A DNA stretch of 64,000 nucleotides. Origin: an uncultured Alphaproteobacteria bacterium. GTDB lineage: Bacteria; Pseudomonadota; Alphaproteobacteria; HIMB59; GCA-002718135. Positions within the stretch are counted from its first letter, which is position 1, and each line of letters begins with the position of its first letter. The position numbers were made by a program, and so were the translations under genes. The DNA lies in assembly GCA_902571865.1 (NCBI GenBank), contig CACGDO010000002.1, positions 118,960-182,959 on the forward strand, in the 5' to 3' direction. Shown here in pieces: positions 10,425 to 20,191 of the stretch. The notes beneath the pieces were generated by a model that worked only from the letters and a program-made list of their open reading frames with translations, made no database searches and was not told the origin of the DNA.

Positions 10425-10903
10425 TAAGTTTTATAAGGATTATTAATGCCAAATAACCCTAAAATTTTTATCTCCTCTTTTTTCATTTTTTTAAAATCTA
10501 ATTTTTTTTTATGATTGTATCCGTTAATATGCAATAAACTATGGATTAATAGATGGTTAAAATGATCATATATGTTAATTTTATTCCTATGTATAAATTT
10601 TTCAATAGTATCAATTGAGAAAAAAATATCACAATATAAAATTTTTCCAACATTTTTATTTGAAATCTTAGAAATAAAAGTAAGAACATCTGTATCTGAT
10701 TGACTATTTTTATAGATTTTATTAAGTTTTATCATCTTTGATTTATTTGTTAAAATAATATTTAGTTCATATCTATGATCTGTTTTAAAATAAGAACTCA
10801 TCTTATTTATAGTCTTTTTTGTAATAGTCTTAATTTTAGGTATTCTCCTTGGCCATTTTTTTGATTCAGAAAAAAAATCAACTTTTATGTTTTTCATATG
10901 CAT
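10424..10903 (-). CDS. ybeY: endoribonuclease YbeY (16S rRNA maturation)
   Basis: A 159-residue metal-dependent RNase that takes part in 16S rRNA 3'-end maturation and ribosome quality control. The zinc signature HxxxHxxGxxH is seen as HSLLHINGYNH near residues 130-140, preceded by SDTDVLTF near 90, which matches the family QSDTDVLSFP motif. The start overlaps phoH by 26 bases, and the stop overlaps the corC start by one base. The Asp of the usual GYDH is replaced by Asn here (GYNH), while the three His ligands are intact. Confidence 0.92.
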   Translation of the reverse strand: MHMKNIKVDFFSESKKWPRRIPKIKTITKKTINKMSSYFKTDHRYELNIILTNKSKMIKLNKIYKNSQSDTDVLTFISKISNKNVGKILYCDIFFSIDTIEKFIHRNKINIYDHFNHLLIHSLLHINGYNHKKKLDFKKMKKEEIKILGLFGINNPYKT

Positions 10904-11837
10904 TAATAATTTTTTTGACTAAATCATGTCGTACAACATCTTTTTCTGATAATTCAATAAAACCTATATCTTCAACTTTGTTTAACTTTTTTAATGCATC
11001 TTTAAGTCCTGAATCTTTTTCACTTACTAGATCGATTTGAGTAATATCTCCTACAACTACCATTTGACTATTTTTACCCAATCTTGTTAAAAACATTTTC
11101 ATTTGTGTTTTTGTTGTATTTTGAGCTTCGTCTAAAATTATAAAACAATCTTCAAGGGTTCTTCCTCTCATAAACGCAATAGGTGCTATTTCTATTGTGT
11201 TGTTAAGCAATTTTTTTTCTACCTGTTCATAAGGTAACATTGAATATAGAGCATCGTAAATTGGTCTCAAAAAAGGATCTACCTTTTCTTTTAAATCCCC
11301 AGGGAGAAAACCTAATTTTTCGCCAGCTTCTACAGCTGGTCTGGATAAAATAATTTTATTTACTTTGCCATCTTGGAGAGCTGAAACTGCTTTAGCAACA
11401 GCAAGATAAGTCTTTCCTGTTCCAGCAGGACCAATAGCAAATGTAATGTTTTTAGTATTTAGTAGTTGAAGATATTTATTTTGTATTTCTGTCCTTGGTA
11501 TAATTTTTCTTTTTTTGGTTTGAATAAATAAATCCATCTGTTTGTCTGACTTAATATTCATAGATATTAAACTTTTATTATCTCTAATTCTATCCTCATC
11601 TATTTCTGCACCATTTTGTGCTTCTTTAAATAAATTAAGAATAGTTTTCTTAGTTTCAAAAATTGATTTTTTATTACCTGATATTTTAATTTTATTTCCA
11701 CGGTATTGGATTTTAACTTGATTAATTTGTTCTATAAGAGACAAGTTTCTATCATTGATTCCAAATAAGTTACTTAAAATTGTATTATCTTCTAATTCTA
11801 ATTCTAAATTTTCGTTTTTATTTACTATATCTGACAT
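10878..11837 (-). CDS. phoH: PhoH-like ATPase
   Basis: A 319-residue cytoplasmic ATPase (PhoH/YbeZ type). An N-terminal KH-like region is followed by a P-loop GPAGTGKT near 136-143, Walker B ILDEAQN near 235 and the VVVGDITQIDL motif. YbeZ acts with YbeY in rRNA metabolism, and the gene pair is adjacent here. Despite its name there is no evidence that this copy is phosphate-regulated; it is embedded in the housekeeping operon. The start overlaps miaB by 13 bases. Confidence 0.93.
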   Translation of the reverse strand: MSDIVNKNENLELELEDNTILSNLFGINDRNLSLIEQINQVKIQYRGNKIKISGNKKSIFETKKTILNLFKEAQNGAEIDEDRIRDNKSLISMNIKSDKQMDLFIQTKKRKIIPRTEIQNKYLQLLNTKNITFAIGPAGTGKTYLAVAKAVSALQDGKVNKIILSRPAVEAGEKLGFLPGDLKEKVDPFLRPIYDALYSMLPYEQVEKKLLNNTIEIAPIAFMRGRTLEDCFIILDEAQNTTKTQMKMFLTRLGKNSQMVVVGDITQIDLVSEKDSGLKDALKKLNKVEDIGFIELSEKDVVRHDLVKKIINAYEKHKS

Positions 11838-13126
11838 TCAAGTGCAAAATTAGTTGAGTTTGTAATTTTCACAGTCATAATTTGATTTAATAAATCTTTT
11901 TTCGAGTTAATAAATGTACTTTGATTATAGATTGTACGACCTATAAATTGATCTTTATGCCTGCCTATCTTTTCAAATAATACTTCCATTCCTTTATTAA
12001 CAAATGATTTATTAAAATTTATCTGTTGTTGTGTTAGTAATGATTGTAATGCGCTTAAGCGTGCCTTTTTATCTGACAAACTAATATTATCTTTATTTTG
12101 AGCAGGTGTTCCTGGTCTTGGACTATAAATAAATGAATAAGCAATGACAAAATTTACTTTTTCAATAAATTTCATTGTATCTTCAAAATCTTTATCTGTT
12201 TCTTCCGGGAAACCAACAATAAAGTCTGATGAAAGAGCAATATCGGGGCGAACATTTCTTATTTTTTCAACTATTTTTAAATAATCATCAACTGTGTGTT
12301 TTCTGTTCATTTTTTTTAAAATTTTATCTGAGCCAGATTGGATAGGAAGGTGAAGAAAAGGCATAAGCTTTGAATTATCAGCATGGGCATTTATAAGAGA
12401 ATCTTTCATATCGATAGGATGAGATGTCATATATCTAATCCTCTTAATTTCTTCAATTTCACTTATCTTATTAATCAAAAAAGCTAGATCTTTTGATTTT
12501 CCATCAGAGGCAATACCGTGATAGGCATTAACATTTTGACCTAGCAAAATTATTTCTTTAATACCATTTGATACATATTTTTTTGTTTCTTCTACTATAT
12601 CATCAACTGGTCTAGAAAATTCAGGTCCTCTTGTATATGGCACTACACAAAAAGAACAAAACTTATCACACCCTTCTTGAATAGATAAAAATTCAGAAGA
12701 TAAATTCGAAGAATTGAAAATTAAGTTTTTAAATTTTTCATTTTGTAAAAACTCACTATTTTCAATTTCATCAACTTTATCAATCATATCAGGTAATTTG
12801 TGATAAGATTGAGGTCCAACGACATAATCGACTGAAGGAGATCTTTTTTTTATTTCAAGACCTTCAGCTTGAGCCACACAACCGGCAACTACTAATTTCA
12901 TATTTTGTTTTTTGTTTTTAATTTTTTTTACTCTGCCAATATCAGAATAAACTTTTTCAACTGCCTTTTCTCTAATATGACAAGTATTTAAAACAGTTAA
13001 ATCTGCTTTAGAAATATCTTTTGTTATTTTATATCCCTTATTTGAGAACAAATCTTTAATACGATTACTATCATATACATTCATCTGACAGCCATAAGAC
13101 TTTATATAAATATATTTATCACTCAT
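11825..13126 (-). CDS. miaB: tRNA-2-methylthio-N6-dimethylallyladenosine synthase
   Basis: A radical-SAM methylthiotransferase that modifies position A37 of tRNAs reading UNN codons. The N-terminal cluster ligands are in YGCQMNVYDS, NTCHIREKA and AGCVAQAEG. The radical SAM CxxxCxxC is CDKFCSFC near residue 155. The C-terminal TRAM-like region (MEVLFEKIGRHKDQFIGRT) ends the 433-residue protein. It overlaps rimI by 8 bases. In many alphaproteobacteria a fur-type regulator gene sits between rimI and miaB; here it is missing. Confidence 0.96.
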   Translation of the reverse strand: MSDKYIYIKSYGCQMNVYDSNRIKDLFSNKGYKITKDISKADLTVLNTCHIREKAVEKVYSDIGRVKKIKNKKQNMKLVVAGCVAQAEGLEIKKRSPSVDYVVGPQSYHKLPDMIDKVDEIENSEFLQNEKFKNLIFNSSNLSSEFLSIQEGCDKFCSFCVVPYTRGPEFSRPVDDIVEETKKYVSNGIKEIILLGQNVNAYHGIASDGKSKDLAFLINKISEIEEIKRIRYMTSHPIDMKDSLINAHADNSKLMPFLHLPIQSGSDKILKKMNRKHTVDDYLKIVEKIRNVRPDIALSSDFIVGFPEETDKDFEDTMKFIEKVNFVIAYSFIYSPRPGTPAQNKDNISLSDKKARLSALQSLLTQQQINFNKSFVNKGMEVLFEKIGRHKDQFIGRTIYNQSTFINSKKDLLNQIMTVKITNSTNFALECQI

Positions 13127-13598
13127 TATTGATATTTTTTACGAAGCATTTAGCATGAATATTTTTGTCATTATACCTATAATAGTTATGTCTAAAATTT
13201 AAAAAGACAAAGTTGTTTTTTTGATAAAAATTTATTGCTTCTTCATTATCTTCAGCAACTTCAATGAAAATCTTTGAAAAATTGAGATTATTTGTTTCAA
13301 TATAATTTAATAATTTTGTTGCAATTTTTTTTCTTCTTTGATGTTTTGATACGAATAAAATATGCAATTCTAAATCATATTCTTTATCATTTTTAATTGT
13401 ATCACCAATTAAGACTCCTACAAGATTATTATCCTTAAAATATCCAAGAGAGTAATTATTATTTTTGCTAAAATGACTTTCAATATTTTTTATATTCCAT
13501 CCTATGTTTTTAAAATAATTAAATTCATCACTATTATCATTTATAAATTTGATTATTGATAATAAGTGTTCTTTATTTATTAAGCTAATTCTATTCAA
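13119..13598 (-). CDS. rimI: GNAT acetyltransferase, probable RimI-type
   Basis: A 159-residue GNAT fold. The acetyl-CoA-binding region reads ILFVSKHQRRKKIATKLLNYI near residues 83-103 (Q/RxxGxG/A-like, degenerate), then VAEDNEEAINFYQKNNFVF, typical of RimI. RimI acetylates the N-terminus of ribosomal protein S18 in E. coli. Function here is inferred from its place directly after tsaB with a 4-base overlap, a widely conserved pair. Any other GNAT substrate is possible. Confidence 0.75.
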   Translation of the reverse strand: MNRISLINKEHLLSIIKFINDNSDEFNYFKNIGWNIKNIESHFSKNNNYSLGYFKDNNLVGVLIGDTIKNDKEYDLELHILFVSKHQRRKKIATKLLNYIETNNLNFSKIFIEVAEDNEEAINFYQKNNFVFLNFRHNYYRYNDKNIHAKCFVKNINNE

Positions 13599-14206
13599 TT
13601 TAGTAATTGATTATTTGATATATATATTGGTTCAATAATAATATTTTTTTTAAAAGTGAAATTATTGTAATTGTTGTAAAATTCTTCAAAAAAAGAAAAC
13701 CTCATTTGTTCTAATTCATTTTTTTCATTTATTTTACTTTTATTAAAAAGAATCAAATCGATATTTTTTGGAATTGAATATTTATTATTTTCAATTTTAT
13801 AGTATTTCATGTTGTTATCTTTAATTTTATAACAAAAAAATTTCTGATTATTAGAAGAGGTTATAAAAACTCCCAAATTTTTTTTGGAATGTTTTATTGC
13901 GTTAAAGTTTAAGATATCCTCAATAGTTAGTGGGTAATAAGGAATATTACGAGAAATCATAAGACCAGAAATAAATGCTGAACCAACCCTTAAACTTGTG
14001 TAAGAACCAGGACCAATTGTTGTAGAAATTTTTTTGAGATTTTTAGTTAAATTTAATCGTTTATCTATTTCTATATAGGATTGTATTATATTATCACTTA
14101 ACTTATCTGTTTCAGATTTAGTAATTTTCTGTTGTAATATTATTTTGTTGTCATCAATTACACAAAATTCTGGTATTGATGATATAATATCTAGAAATAA
14201 CAACAT
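13595..14206 (-). CDS. tsaB: tRNA threonylcarbamoyladenosine biosynthesis protein TsaB
   Basis: A 203-residue ASKHA-fold partner of TsaD/TsaE in t6A37 synthesis. The family motif appears as ISTTIGPGSYTSLRVGSAF near residues 61-79. The N-terminus (MLLFLDIISS) replaces the usual xxLAIDTS but fits the first strand, which supports this ATG. The start codon abuts the ATG of the divergent deacetylase gene with zero bases between, so promoters must lie inside coding sequence. The C-terminal half is diverged and Lys/Asn-rich. Confidence 0.88.
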   Translation of the reverse strand: MLLFLDIISSIPEFCVIDDNKIILQQKITKSETDKLSDNIIQSYIEIDKRLNLTKNLKKISTTIGPGSYTSLRVGSAFISGLMISRNIPYYPLTIEDILNFNAIKHSKKNLGVFITSSNNQKFFCYKIKDNNMKYYKIENNKYSIPKNIDLILFNKSKINEKNELEQMRFSFFEEFYNNYNNFTFKKNIIIEPIYISNNQLLN

Positions 14207-15235
14207 ATGAAATTACATAACTACATTCTATTGCTATTTTTAAAAAGTATTTCTTTAATTTTTTTATTAGTAAGTAGTGCTTTTGCTAATGAAGTAAAAA
14301 ACTCAGCAACTGTATTTATGTATCATAAATTTGGAGTTTCTAAATATCCCTCAACAAGTGTGACCATTGACCAACTTAATAGTCATATTGAAGAATTAAC
14401 TAAAGAAAAATATACTATTAAATCATTAGATTTTATTATTGATACAATTATTAATGATGGTGATCTTCCAGCAAATACTATTGGGATAAGTGTAGATGAT
14501 GCTGATAAGTCTTTTTTAGAAGTTGGATGGCCTTTATTTAAAGAAAATAATATTCCAGTTACATTATTTGTAACAACAGGGACGATTTCAAATAATAAAA
14601 AATATATTAACTGGGATCAAATAAGAAAACTGAAAGAAGAAGGAGTAGTAATTGGTGCACACTCTCATACACATGCCCACATGCCAGATATTAGTATTGA
14701 AGAAGTAAGAGATGAAATAGAAACATCCAATAGAATCTTCTTAAAAGAGCTTGGGGAGATACCAACTTTATTTGCATTTCCTTATGGGGAAACAACAGAT
14801 GAAATTATTGAATTAATAAAAGAATATAAGTTTAAAGTAGCTTTTGGTCAGCATTCTGGAATAATTAATGAAACTTCAAATATGTATTACCTGCCAAGGT
14901 TTTCCTTAAATGAAAAATATGGTGAAATAGATAGAGTAAGATTTGCTGCTTCTTCTAAAGGATTGGGAGTTTATGACTTTATACCTAATAATCCAACTAT
15001 TAACCAAAACCCACCATTTATAGGTTTTTCTCTTCTTGATGATAAGAAGGCAAAATCTCTGGATTGCTTTATATTTGATAGCAAAGGTCAAGTTGATAGA
15101 GAAATTTATAAATTTAATGAAAGGATTGAGATAAGACTTACAAGAGAATTATCACCTGGAAGATCGAGAATGAATTGTACTGTTAAAGATAGTGATGGAA
15201 ATTGGAGATGGTTTGGGCACCAATTCTATTTTTAA
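14207..15235 (+). CDS. secreted polysaccharide deacetylase family protein
   Basis: A 342-residue protein with a signal peptide (hydrophobic LLFLKSISLIFLLVSSAFA, cut near residue 27). The NodB-type domain reads VFMYHKFG, then ISVDDADKSF (metal Asp), IGAHSHTHAHM (metal His pair) and LFAFPYGE. These enzymes remove N-acetyl groups from cell-wall or capsular glycans. A further ~100-residue C-terminal domain ending in WRWFGHQFYF is found in alphaproteobacterial members and has no known role. The only start compatible with the signal peptide abuts that of tsaB; no Shine-Dalgarno precedes it. Confidence 0.85.
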   Translation: MKLHNYILLLFLKSISLIFLLVSSAFANEVKNSATVFMYHKFGVSKYPSTSVTIDQLNSHIEELTKEKYTIKSLDFIIDTIINDGDLPANTIGISVDDADKSFLEVGWPLFKENNIPVTLFVTTGTISNNKKYINWDQIRKLKEEGVVIGAHSHTHAHMPDISIEEVRDEIETSNRIFLKELGEIPTLFAFPYGETTDEIIELIKEYKFKVAFGQHSGIINETSNMYYLPRFSLNEKYGEIDRVRFAASSKGLGVYDFIPNNPTINQNPPFIGFSLLDDKKAKSLDCFIFDSKGQVDREIYKFNERIEIRLTRELSPGRSRMNCTVKDSDGNWRWFGHQFYF

Positions 15236-16225
15236 TTAGTAAGAAATAATTTTTTGATCAAAAATACTAAAGTTGTTAGTCTTAATTACTTGTTTAATTG
15301 TTTTAATATAATTTTCATCTTCTGCGTAAGTAGACAATCTTTCAACAAGTAAGTTCACATTTGAGAAATTATTTCTTTCTCTCATTATATTTCTAATTTC
15401 ACGAAAATCTTCATATGCGTAATGAGAATTAATATTATTAAAGTACGAGGTAACACTATTATTATAAGAATTAAATGCTTTGATTAAATGAGTATCACCG
15501 CTTTCTCTTTTCAGTGGAACAACTCCTTTAGAATTATCATACGTATATTCACCAAATAATGCATTATATTCCTGCGCAAATCTAGATGATCCCCAACCAC
15601 TTTCAATTGCAGCTTGAGCTAAAACAATAGAATTTGGAATTATTTCAACTCTTAAAAGAAGTTTATCAATAATTTCCATTTTGTGCTCGTTATCGAATTC
15701 TATTTTATATTTTTTAGAAATTTTTCTTAATTTATTTAGTTCATGGTTGTTTAGTGAATTATTTTCAGTAAGCTTAGCACGTAAAATAATTAAATCATTT
15801 CTGTTAGATAAGATTTGTTGATTCTCATTTATTATTAAGGGTAGAACTGTTTTAACAAATTGTTTTTTTTGCTCATTTAAATGTTGGAAATCTTTTTCAG
15901 ATAAATTTGCAACTAAGTTAACTCGTGCATTATTTTCAATACCGGAATATGACTTTGGGTTTAATGGTTTAATTTTAATATTAACTAAAAATTTTTTTTT
16001 CTTTAGTTTATTTAGAATATCATTTTTTAAGATATCTTTTTCTGAATAAAGTTTGTTGATCGTATATGAGTCATAAGTCTTACAATAATTTAGAACAAGT
16101 TCATCTAGTTCTGCATTTAATTTATATTTAACATCCAATGTTGTTGGTTTTTCTTCAAAAGCAATAGTTGGAATGGTAATTGCTAAGCCAATAACCACCA
16201 AAGGATATAAAAAAATTTTATGCAT
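15236..16225 (-). CDS. Bax-like glucosaminidase (cell-wall hydrolase)
   Basis: The start is set at the ATG at 16223-16225, which overlaps the nfuA stop and gives a clean signal peptide (MHKIFLYPLVVIGLAITIPTIAF). An ATG at 16256-16258 would add 11 charged residues in front. The mature part is Lys/Asn-rich, then a glucosaminidase (GH73, Bax/FlgJ-related) domain appears near 205-320: LAQAAIESGWGSSRFAQEYN, with the probable catalytic Glu, then ALFGEYTYD and YNSVTSYFNNINSHYAYEDFR. It probably cleaves peptidoglycan glycan strands in the periplasm. It is co-transcribed with nfuA. Confidence 0.82.
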   Translation of the reverse strand: MHKIFLYPLVVIGLAITIPTIAFEEKPTTLDVKYKLNAELDELVLNYCKTYDSYTINKLYSEKDILKNDILNKLKKKKFLVNIKIKPLNPKSYSGIENNARVNLVANLSEKDFQHLNEQKKQFVKTVLPLIINENQQILSNRNDLIILRAKLTENNSLNNHELNKLRKISKKYKIEFDNEHKMEIIDKLLLRVEIIPNSIVLAQAAIESGWGSSRFAQEYNALFGEYTYDNSKGVVPLKRESGDTHLIKAFNSYNNSVTSYFNNINSHYAYEDFREIRNIMRERNNFSNVNLLVERLSTYAEDENYIKTIKQVIKTNNFSIFDQKIISY

Positions 16226-16781
16226 CAATAGGTCTAACTTCTTGTACCTCAGGAACATAATGCTTAAGCATATTTTCTATTCCCATTTTAAGTGTTGCTG
16301 TCGAACTAGGGCACCCTGAACATGCACCTTGCATATGAAGATAGACGACACCGTCCTTAAAACTATCATATATAATGTCTCCACCATCCATCGCTACTGC
16401 AGGTCTTACCCTTGTATCAAGAAGCTCTTTAATTTGTTTAACAATATCAGTATCGTTTTCCTCATCAACTTTTAAAGAATCATCACCTTTCTTTACAGCG
16501 GTGATTGTTTCTTCACCAGAGTTATAATGATCCATGATTGAGCCTAATATTAATGGCTTCATAACTTGCCAATCTAAGGATTGTCCTTTTGTTATAGTAA
16601 TAAAATCACTACCAAAAAATACTCCCTCAACTCCTTCTACGTCAAATAGTCGTTTTGCAAATGGTGAATTAGCTGCCTCCCCGATATTTTGAAAAAAAGC
16701 TGTCCCATCATCCATAACAACTTTGCCCGGTAAAAACTTTAAAGTTTGAGGATTAGGCGTTTGTTCTGTTTGTATAAACAT
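16218..16781 (-). CDS. Nfu-type iron-sulfur cluster scaffold protein
   Basis: A 187-residue protein. The N-terminal Nfu_N domain (MFIQTEQTPNPQTLKFLPGK, SPFAKRLFDVEGVEGVFFG) is followed by a NifU C-terminal domain with the cluster-binding CxxC in GACSGCPSSTATLK near residue 150. Such proteins carry Fe-S clusters to apo-enzymes such as MiaB. The mitochondrial NFU1-like architecture is common in alphaproteobacteria. It lies 74 bases downstream of trpS and overlaps the glucosaminidase gene. Confidence 0.93.
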   Translation of the reverse strand: MFIQTEQTPNPQTLKFLPGKVVMDDGTAFFQNIGEAANSPFAKRLFDVEGVEGVFFGSDFITITKGQSLDWQVMKPLILGSIMDHYNSGEETITAVKKGDDSLKVDEENDTDIVKQIKELLDTRVRPAVAMDGGDIIYDSFKDGVVYLHMQGACSGCPSSTATLKMGIENMLKHYVPEVQEVRPIDA

Positions 16782-16855
16782 ATGGCTTATATATAGTTAT
16801 TAATATGTCTTTAGTATGAATATTCTGTGAAAAAATGCAAATTTTGGGGAATTTT

Positions 16856-17863
16856 TTATGTTAAAAACCCAATAATTTCTTTTGTTTTCTGTAAAACTGG
16901 TTCTGCTACTGCAATAGCATTATTTTGACCCTGTTTTAAAATAGAATCGATGTAAGAAACATCATTCATAAGTTTATTCATTTCACTCGTAATAGGCTCT
17001 AATTTAGATACGGATAAATCTGCCAAATCTTTTTTAAAAGTGGAGAATTCTTTACCCGCATAATCTTTAATAACACTTTCAATTGATGTGTCTTGCAAAG
17101 AAGCGAATATCGAGATTAGATTTTCAGCTTCGGGTCTTTTTTCTAAACCAGTTTTATCTTGTGGTAATGGTTCAGGATCTGTTTTTGCCTTTTTAATTTT
17201 TTGTGTAATATTTTCTGCCGTATCAGTTAGCATGATTCTCGAATAATCAGATGGATCTGATTTACTCATTTTTTTTGACCCATCACGAAGACTCATCACT
17301 CTTGTCGCCTCTCCTAAAATTAATGGTTCAGGAATAGGAAAAAAATCTGTCTTAAAATCATTATTAAATTTTTGGGCTATATCTCTAGTGAGCTCCAAAT
17401 GTTGTTTTTGATCATCACCTACAGGAACGTGCGTTGCTAAATAGATTAATATATCTGCTGCCATTAATGTTGGATAAGAAAATAAACCAACAGATACGTT
17501 TTCACTATTTTTACCAGCCTTATCTTTAAATTGTGTCATACGGTTTAACCATCCCATTCGGGCAACACAGTTAAACAACCATCCAAGCTGTGCATGTTGA
17601 GGAACTTGTGATTGAACAAAAATATTATTTTGATTTGGATCAATACCAGACGCAATAAATGCAGCAGTTACTTCTCTAGTTTTATTTGCTAACACTTTAG
17701 GATCTTGCCAAACAGTAATAGCATGTAAATCAACAACACAAAAAAAACATTCGTATTCTTTTTGAAGAGAAACAAAATTTTTTATGGCTCCAAGATAATT
17801 TCCTAAATGAAGATCGCCAGATGGTTGGACGCCGGATAAAATTCTTTTTGTTGGTTTTTCCAT
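16856..17863 (-). CDS. trpS: tryptophanyl-tRNA synthetase
   Basis: A class I aminoacyl-tRNA synthetase of 335 residues. The HIGH-type signature is HLGN at residues 19-22 in [15 protein letters not shown]. The KMSKS loop is [10 protein letters not shown] near residue 197. The tryptophan-binding region is [16 protein letters not shown]. It follows murJ by one base, as in many alphaproteobacteria, so the two are probably translated from one mRNA. Confidence 0.97.
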   Translation of the reverse strand: MEKPTKRILSGVQPSGDLHLGNYLGAIKNFVSLQKEYECFFCVVDLHAITVWQDPKVLANKTREVTAAFIASGIDPNQNNIFVQSQVPQHAQLGWLFNCVARMGWLNRMTQFKDKAGKNSENVSVGLFSYPTLMAADILIYLATHVPVGDDQKQHLELTRDIAQKFNNDFKTDFFPIPEPLILGEATRVMSLRDGSKKMSKSDPSDYSRIMLTDTAENITQKIKKAKTDPEPLPQDKTGLEKRPEAENLISIFASLQDTSIESVIKDYAGKEFSTFKKDLADLSVSKLEPITSEMNKLMNDVSYIDSILKQGQNNAIAVAEPVLQKTKEIIGFLT

Positions 17864-17864
17864 A

Positions 17865-19412
17865 TTATCTTTTTAAATATTCTTTTAACTGATTTACCGA
17901 TAGGACTTTTAACATAATTACTAATCCAAAATAAATAATTATAGCTAAAAAGATCATTAGAAGTAAAAGTGATGAATTTAATAATACTGAATTACCACCA
18001 ATATTTGTAAAGAATAGTCCATTTAATACGTATATTCCTACAAATAATAAGGATGAACTTAGTAAAATTTTAATAGAATTCCTAACTAATAGATTATCAA
18101 ATTTCATATGATTCCTAATAGCTAAAAAGAGGTATAGTAATAATGCATTTACCCATGCACTAATTGCTGTTGCAACAGCAATGCCCATTTCTCTCATTGA
18201 TCCAATTAAAAGTAGCGATAACACAACATTAGTAATCACACTGACAATGGATATGTATAGTGGTGTTTTAGTATCTTCTCTTGCAAAGAAACAAGAAACT
18301 AAAACTTTAATTATAATGTAAGCAGGTAAACCTAAGGCAAAGTAACTTAATACTTTAGCAGTATAAAAAGTATCTTCTGCTACAAATGCACCTCGTTCAA
18401 ATAAAATTTGTATAATTGGTTCAGCTAAAATAAATAAACCTATGGCTGATGGTAAAGAAATTAATAACGAGAATTCAATAGATCTATTTTGAATATTATT
18501 TGTTGTTTCTTGATCTGATTGTTTAATAGCCTTTGATAAACTTGGTAAAAGAACAATACCAAGTGCTATTCCAAATATAGCAAGTGGTAATTGGTTAAGA
18601 CGATCCGCGTAATAAATATGACTAATAGCACCAACGGGTAAAAAGGAAGCGATGATAGTTCCGATGACAATATTTAATTGAATGACTCCTGAACCAACAA
18701 CACCTGGAAAAAATAATTTGAAAAACTTTTTTAACTTTTCATTTAAAATTGGGATACGAATACGTGGTCGATAAAAATTTAAAACCGCTCTGTATAAATA
18801 TAGAAATTGTAAAACTCCTCCTATTAATACACCATACGATAATGCGTGACCCGCAGTTGTCACAAAAGGTGTTAAAAAGAATAATGACAGAATAAAACTT
18901 ATATTCAAAATAGCAGGAGCAAATGCACCAGCAGCGAAACGTTCATGAACATTATTAATTGAGGCAAAGTGTGCAGCTAAAGAAATAAAAATAATATAGG
19001 GGAAAATTATTTTTCCAAAATGGACGGCAAGTTCATAGGCTTCTTTATTGTCAGTAAAACCTGGTGCTAAAACTTGAATGATATAAGGCATTCCAAAGAA
19101 GAAAATGATCGTTAAAATTACCGTAGCAAATAGTAACATAGAGGTCGTATTTTCAACAAAATCAGAAGCCTCGCGTTCATCTTTTGGATTGAGAACAACA
19201 CCAGAGAAAACTGGGATTAATGCAGCACTATATGCTCCTTCCGCTAAGACACGGCGAAAGAAATTAGGAATACGAAATGCTACGAAGAATGCATCTGCAA
19301 TGACTGTCGATCCAAGGTATCTTGCTATTAATATGTCACGAATAAAACCTAATACTCGACTTAAAAATGTATAAAAGCTGACGGTAAAGAATGATCTAAA
19401 AAGACTCTTCAT
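17865..19412 (-). CDS. murJ: lipid II flippase MurJ
   Basis: A 515-residue MVF/MOP-superfamily transporter with about 14 hydrophobic helices. It moves the peptidoglycan precursor lipid II across the inner membrane. Signature stretches are [16 protein letters not shown] near the N-terminus, [29 protein letters not shown] near 40-68, and [31 protein letters not shown] mid-protein. Charged residues in the central cavity (for example Arg in FRIPNFFRR) are kept. It lies 54 bases after phoB on the same strand, with no terminator seen between. Confidence 0.95.
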   Translation of the reverse strand: MKSLFRSFFTVSFYTFLSRVLGFIRDILIARYLGSTVIADAFFVAFRIPNFFRRVLAEGAYSAALIPVFSGVVLNPKDEREASDFVENTTSMLLFATVILTIIFFFGMPYIIQVLAPGFTDNKEAYELAVHFGKIIFPYIIFISLAAHFASINNVHERFAAGAFAPAILNISFILSLFFLTPFVTTAGHALSYGVLIGGVLQFLYLYRAVLNFYRPRIRIPILNEKLKKFFKLFFPGVVGSGVIQLNIVIGTIIASFLPVGAISHIYYADRLNQLPLAIFGIALGIVLLPSLSKAIKQSDQETTNNIQNRSIEFSLLISLPSAIGLFILAEPIIQILFERGAFVAEDTFYTAKVLSYFALGLPAYIIIKVLVSCFFAREDTKTPLYISIVSVITNVVLSLLLIGSMREMGIAVATAISAWVNALLLYLFLAIRNHMKFDNLLVRNSIKILLSSSLLFVGIYVLNGLFFTNIGGNSVLLNSSLLLLMIFLAIIIYFGLVIMLKVLSVNQLKEYLKR

Positions 19413-19466
19413 ATGGTGGTTTTATAGTTTGGTAAGTGATTTGTATAAGTGAAATTTATGGCTTAA

Positions 19467-20150
19467 TTACGAGCCAAAACAATATCCTGCTGATCTCACG
19501 GTTCTTATAAAATCTTCTTTTACGTCATTATTAATGGCCTTTCGCAGTCTTCTTATATGAACATCAACTGTTCGAGGTTCTACATAGGCATCATTTTTCC
19601 AAACATGATTTAGTAATTGTTCACGGCTAAAGACACGACCAATATTTTCCATGAAGAAAGCTAATAAATTAAATTCTGTTGGACCAAGATGAAGAGTTTC
19701 TCCATCTCGTGATGCTGAGTGAGATACAAGATCAATTACTATACCTTTATAAGTTAAAACTTCATCTACAAACATTGGTCTAATTCGTCGAAGAACAGCT
19801 TTTACTCTTGCCACTAATTCGTTAACCGAAAAAGGTTTTGTTATGTAATCATCTGCTCCAGTTTCTAAGCCGCGAAGTTTATCTTCTTCTTCACCTTTTG
19901 CTGTTAACATTATGATAGGAATATTCTTATGTTCTTTATTTTTTCTAATTCTTCTACAAAGTTCAATTCCTGATAGTTTAGGTAACATCCAATCAAGAAT
20001 AATTATGTCAGGTGGTTTATATAATATTTTTTCTAAAGCAGTTTCACCGTCCGTTGCAGTATCTATTTTATATCCTTCTTTATTAAAATTAAATTTAAGA
20101 AGATCTAGTAATGCTTCTTCATCTTCGACGATAAGCATTTTTAGTTTCAT
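19467..20150 (-). CDS. phoB: phosphate regulon response regulator PhoB
   Basis: A 227-residue OmpR/PhoB-type regulator. The receiver domain has the acidic pocket E9/D10, the phospho-acceptor Asp53 in ILDWMLPKLSG, and the conserved Lys in YITKPFS. The winged-helix DNA-binding domain carries LHLGPTEFNLLAFFMENIGRVFSREQLLNHVW and VDVHIRRLRKAI. Phosphorylated by PhoR, it binds tandem 11-bp Pho boxes; such boxes occur at 25384-25405, 39326-39347 and 42172-42204. It is the last gene of the pst-phoU cluster. Confidence 0.95.
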   Translation of the reverse strand: MKLKMLIVEDEEALLDLLKFNFNKEGYKIDTATDGETALEKILYKPPDIIILDWMLPKLSGIELCRRIRKNKEHKNIPIIMLTAKGEEEDKLRGLETGADDYITKPFSVNELVARVKAVLRRIRPMFVDEVLTYKGIVIDLVSHSASRDGETLHLGPTEFNLLAFFMENIGRVFSREQLLNHVWKNDAYVEPRTVDVHIRRLRKAINNDVKEDFIRTVRSAGYCFGS

Positions 20151-20191
20151 GAATCTCTACTATTAAATTTTTGTTACAATTATATTACAAT

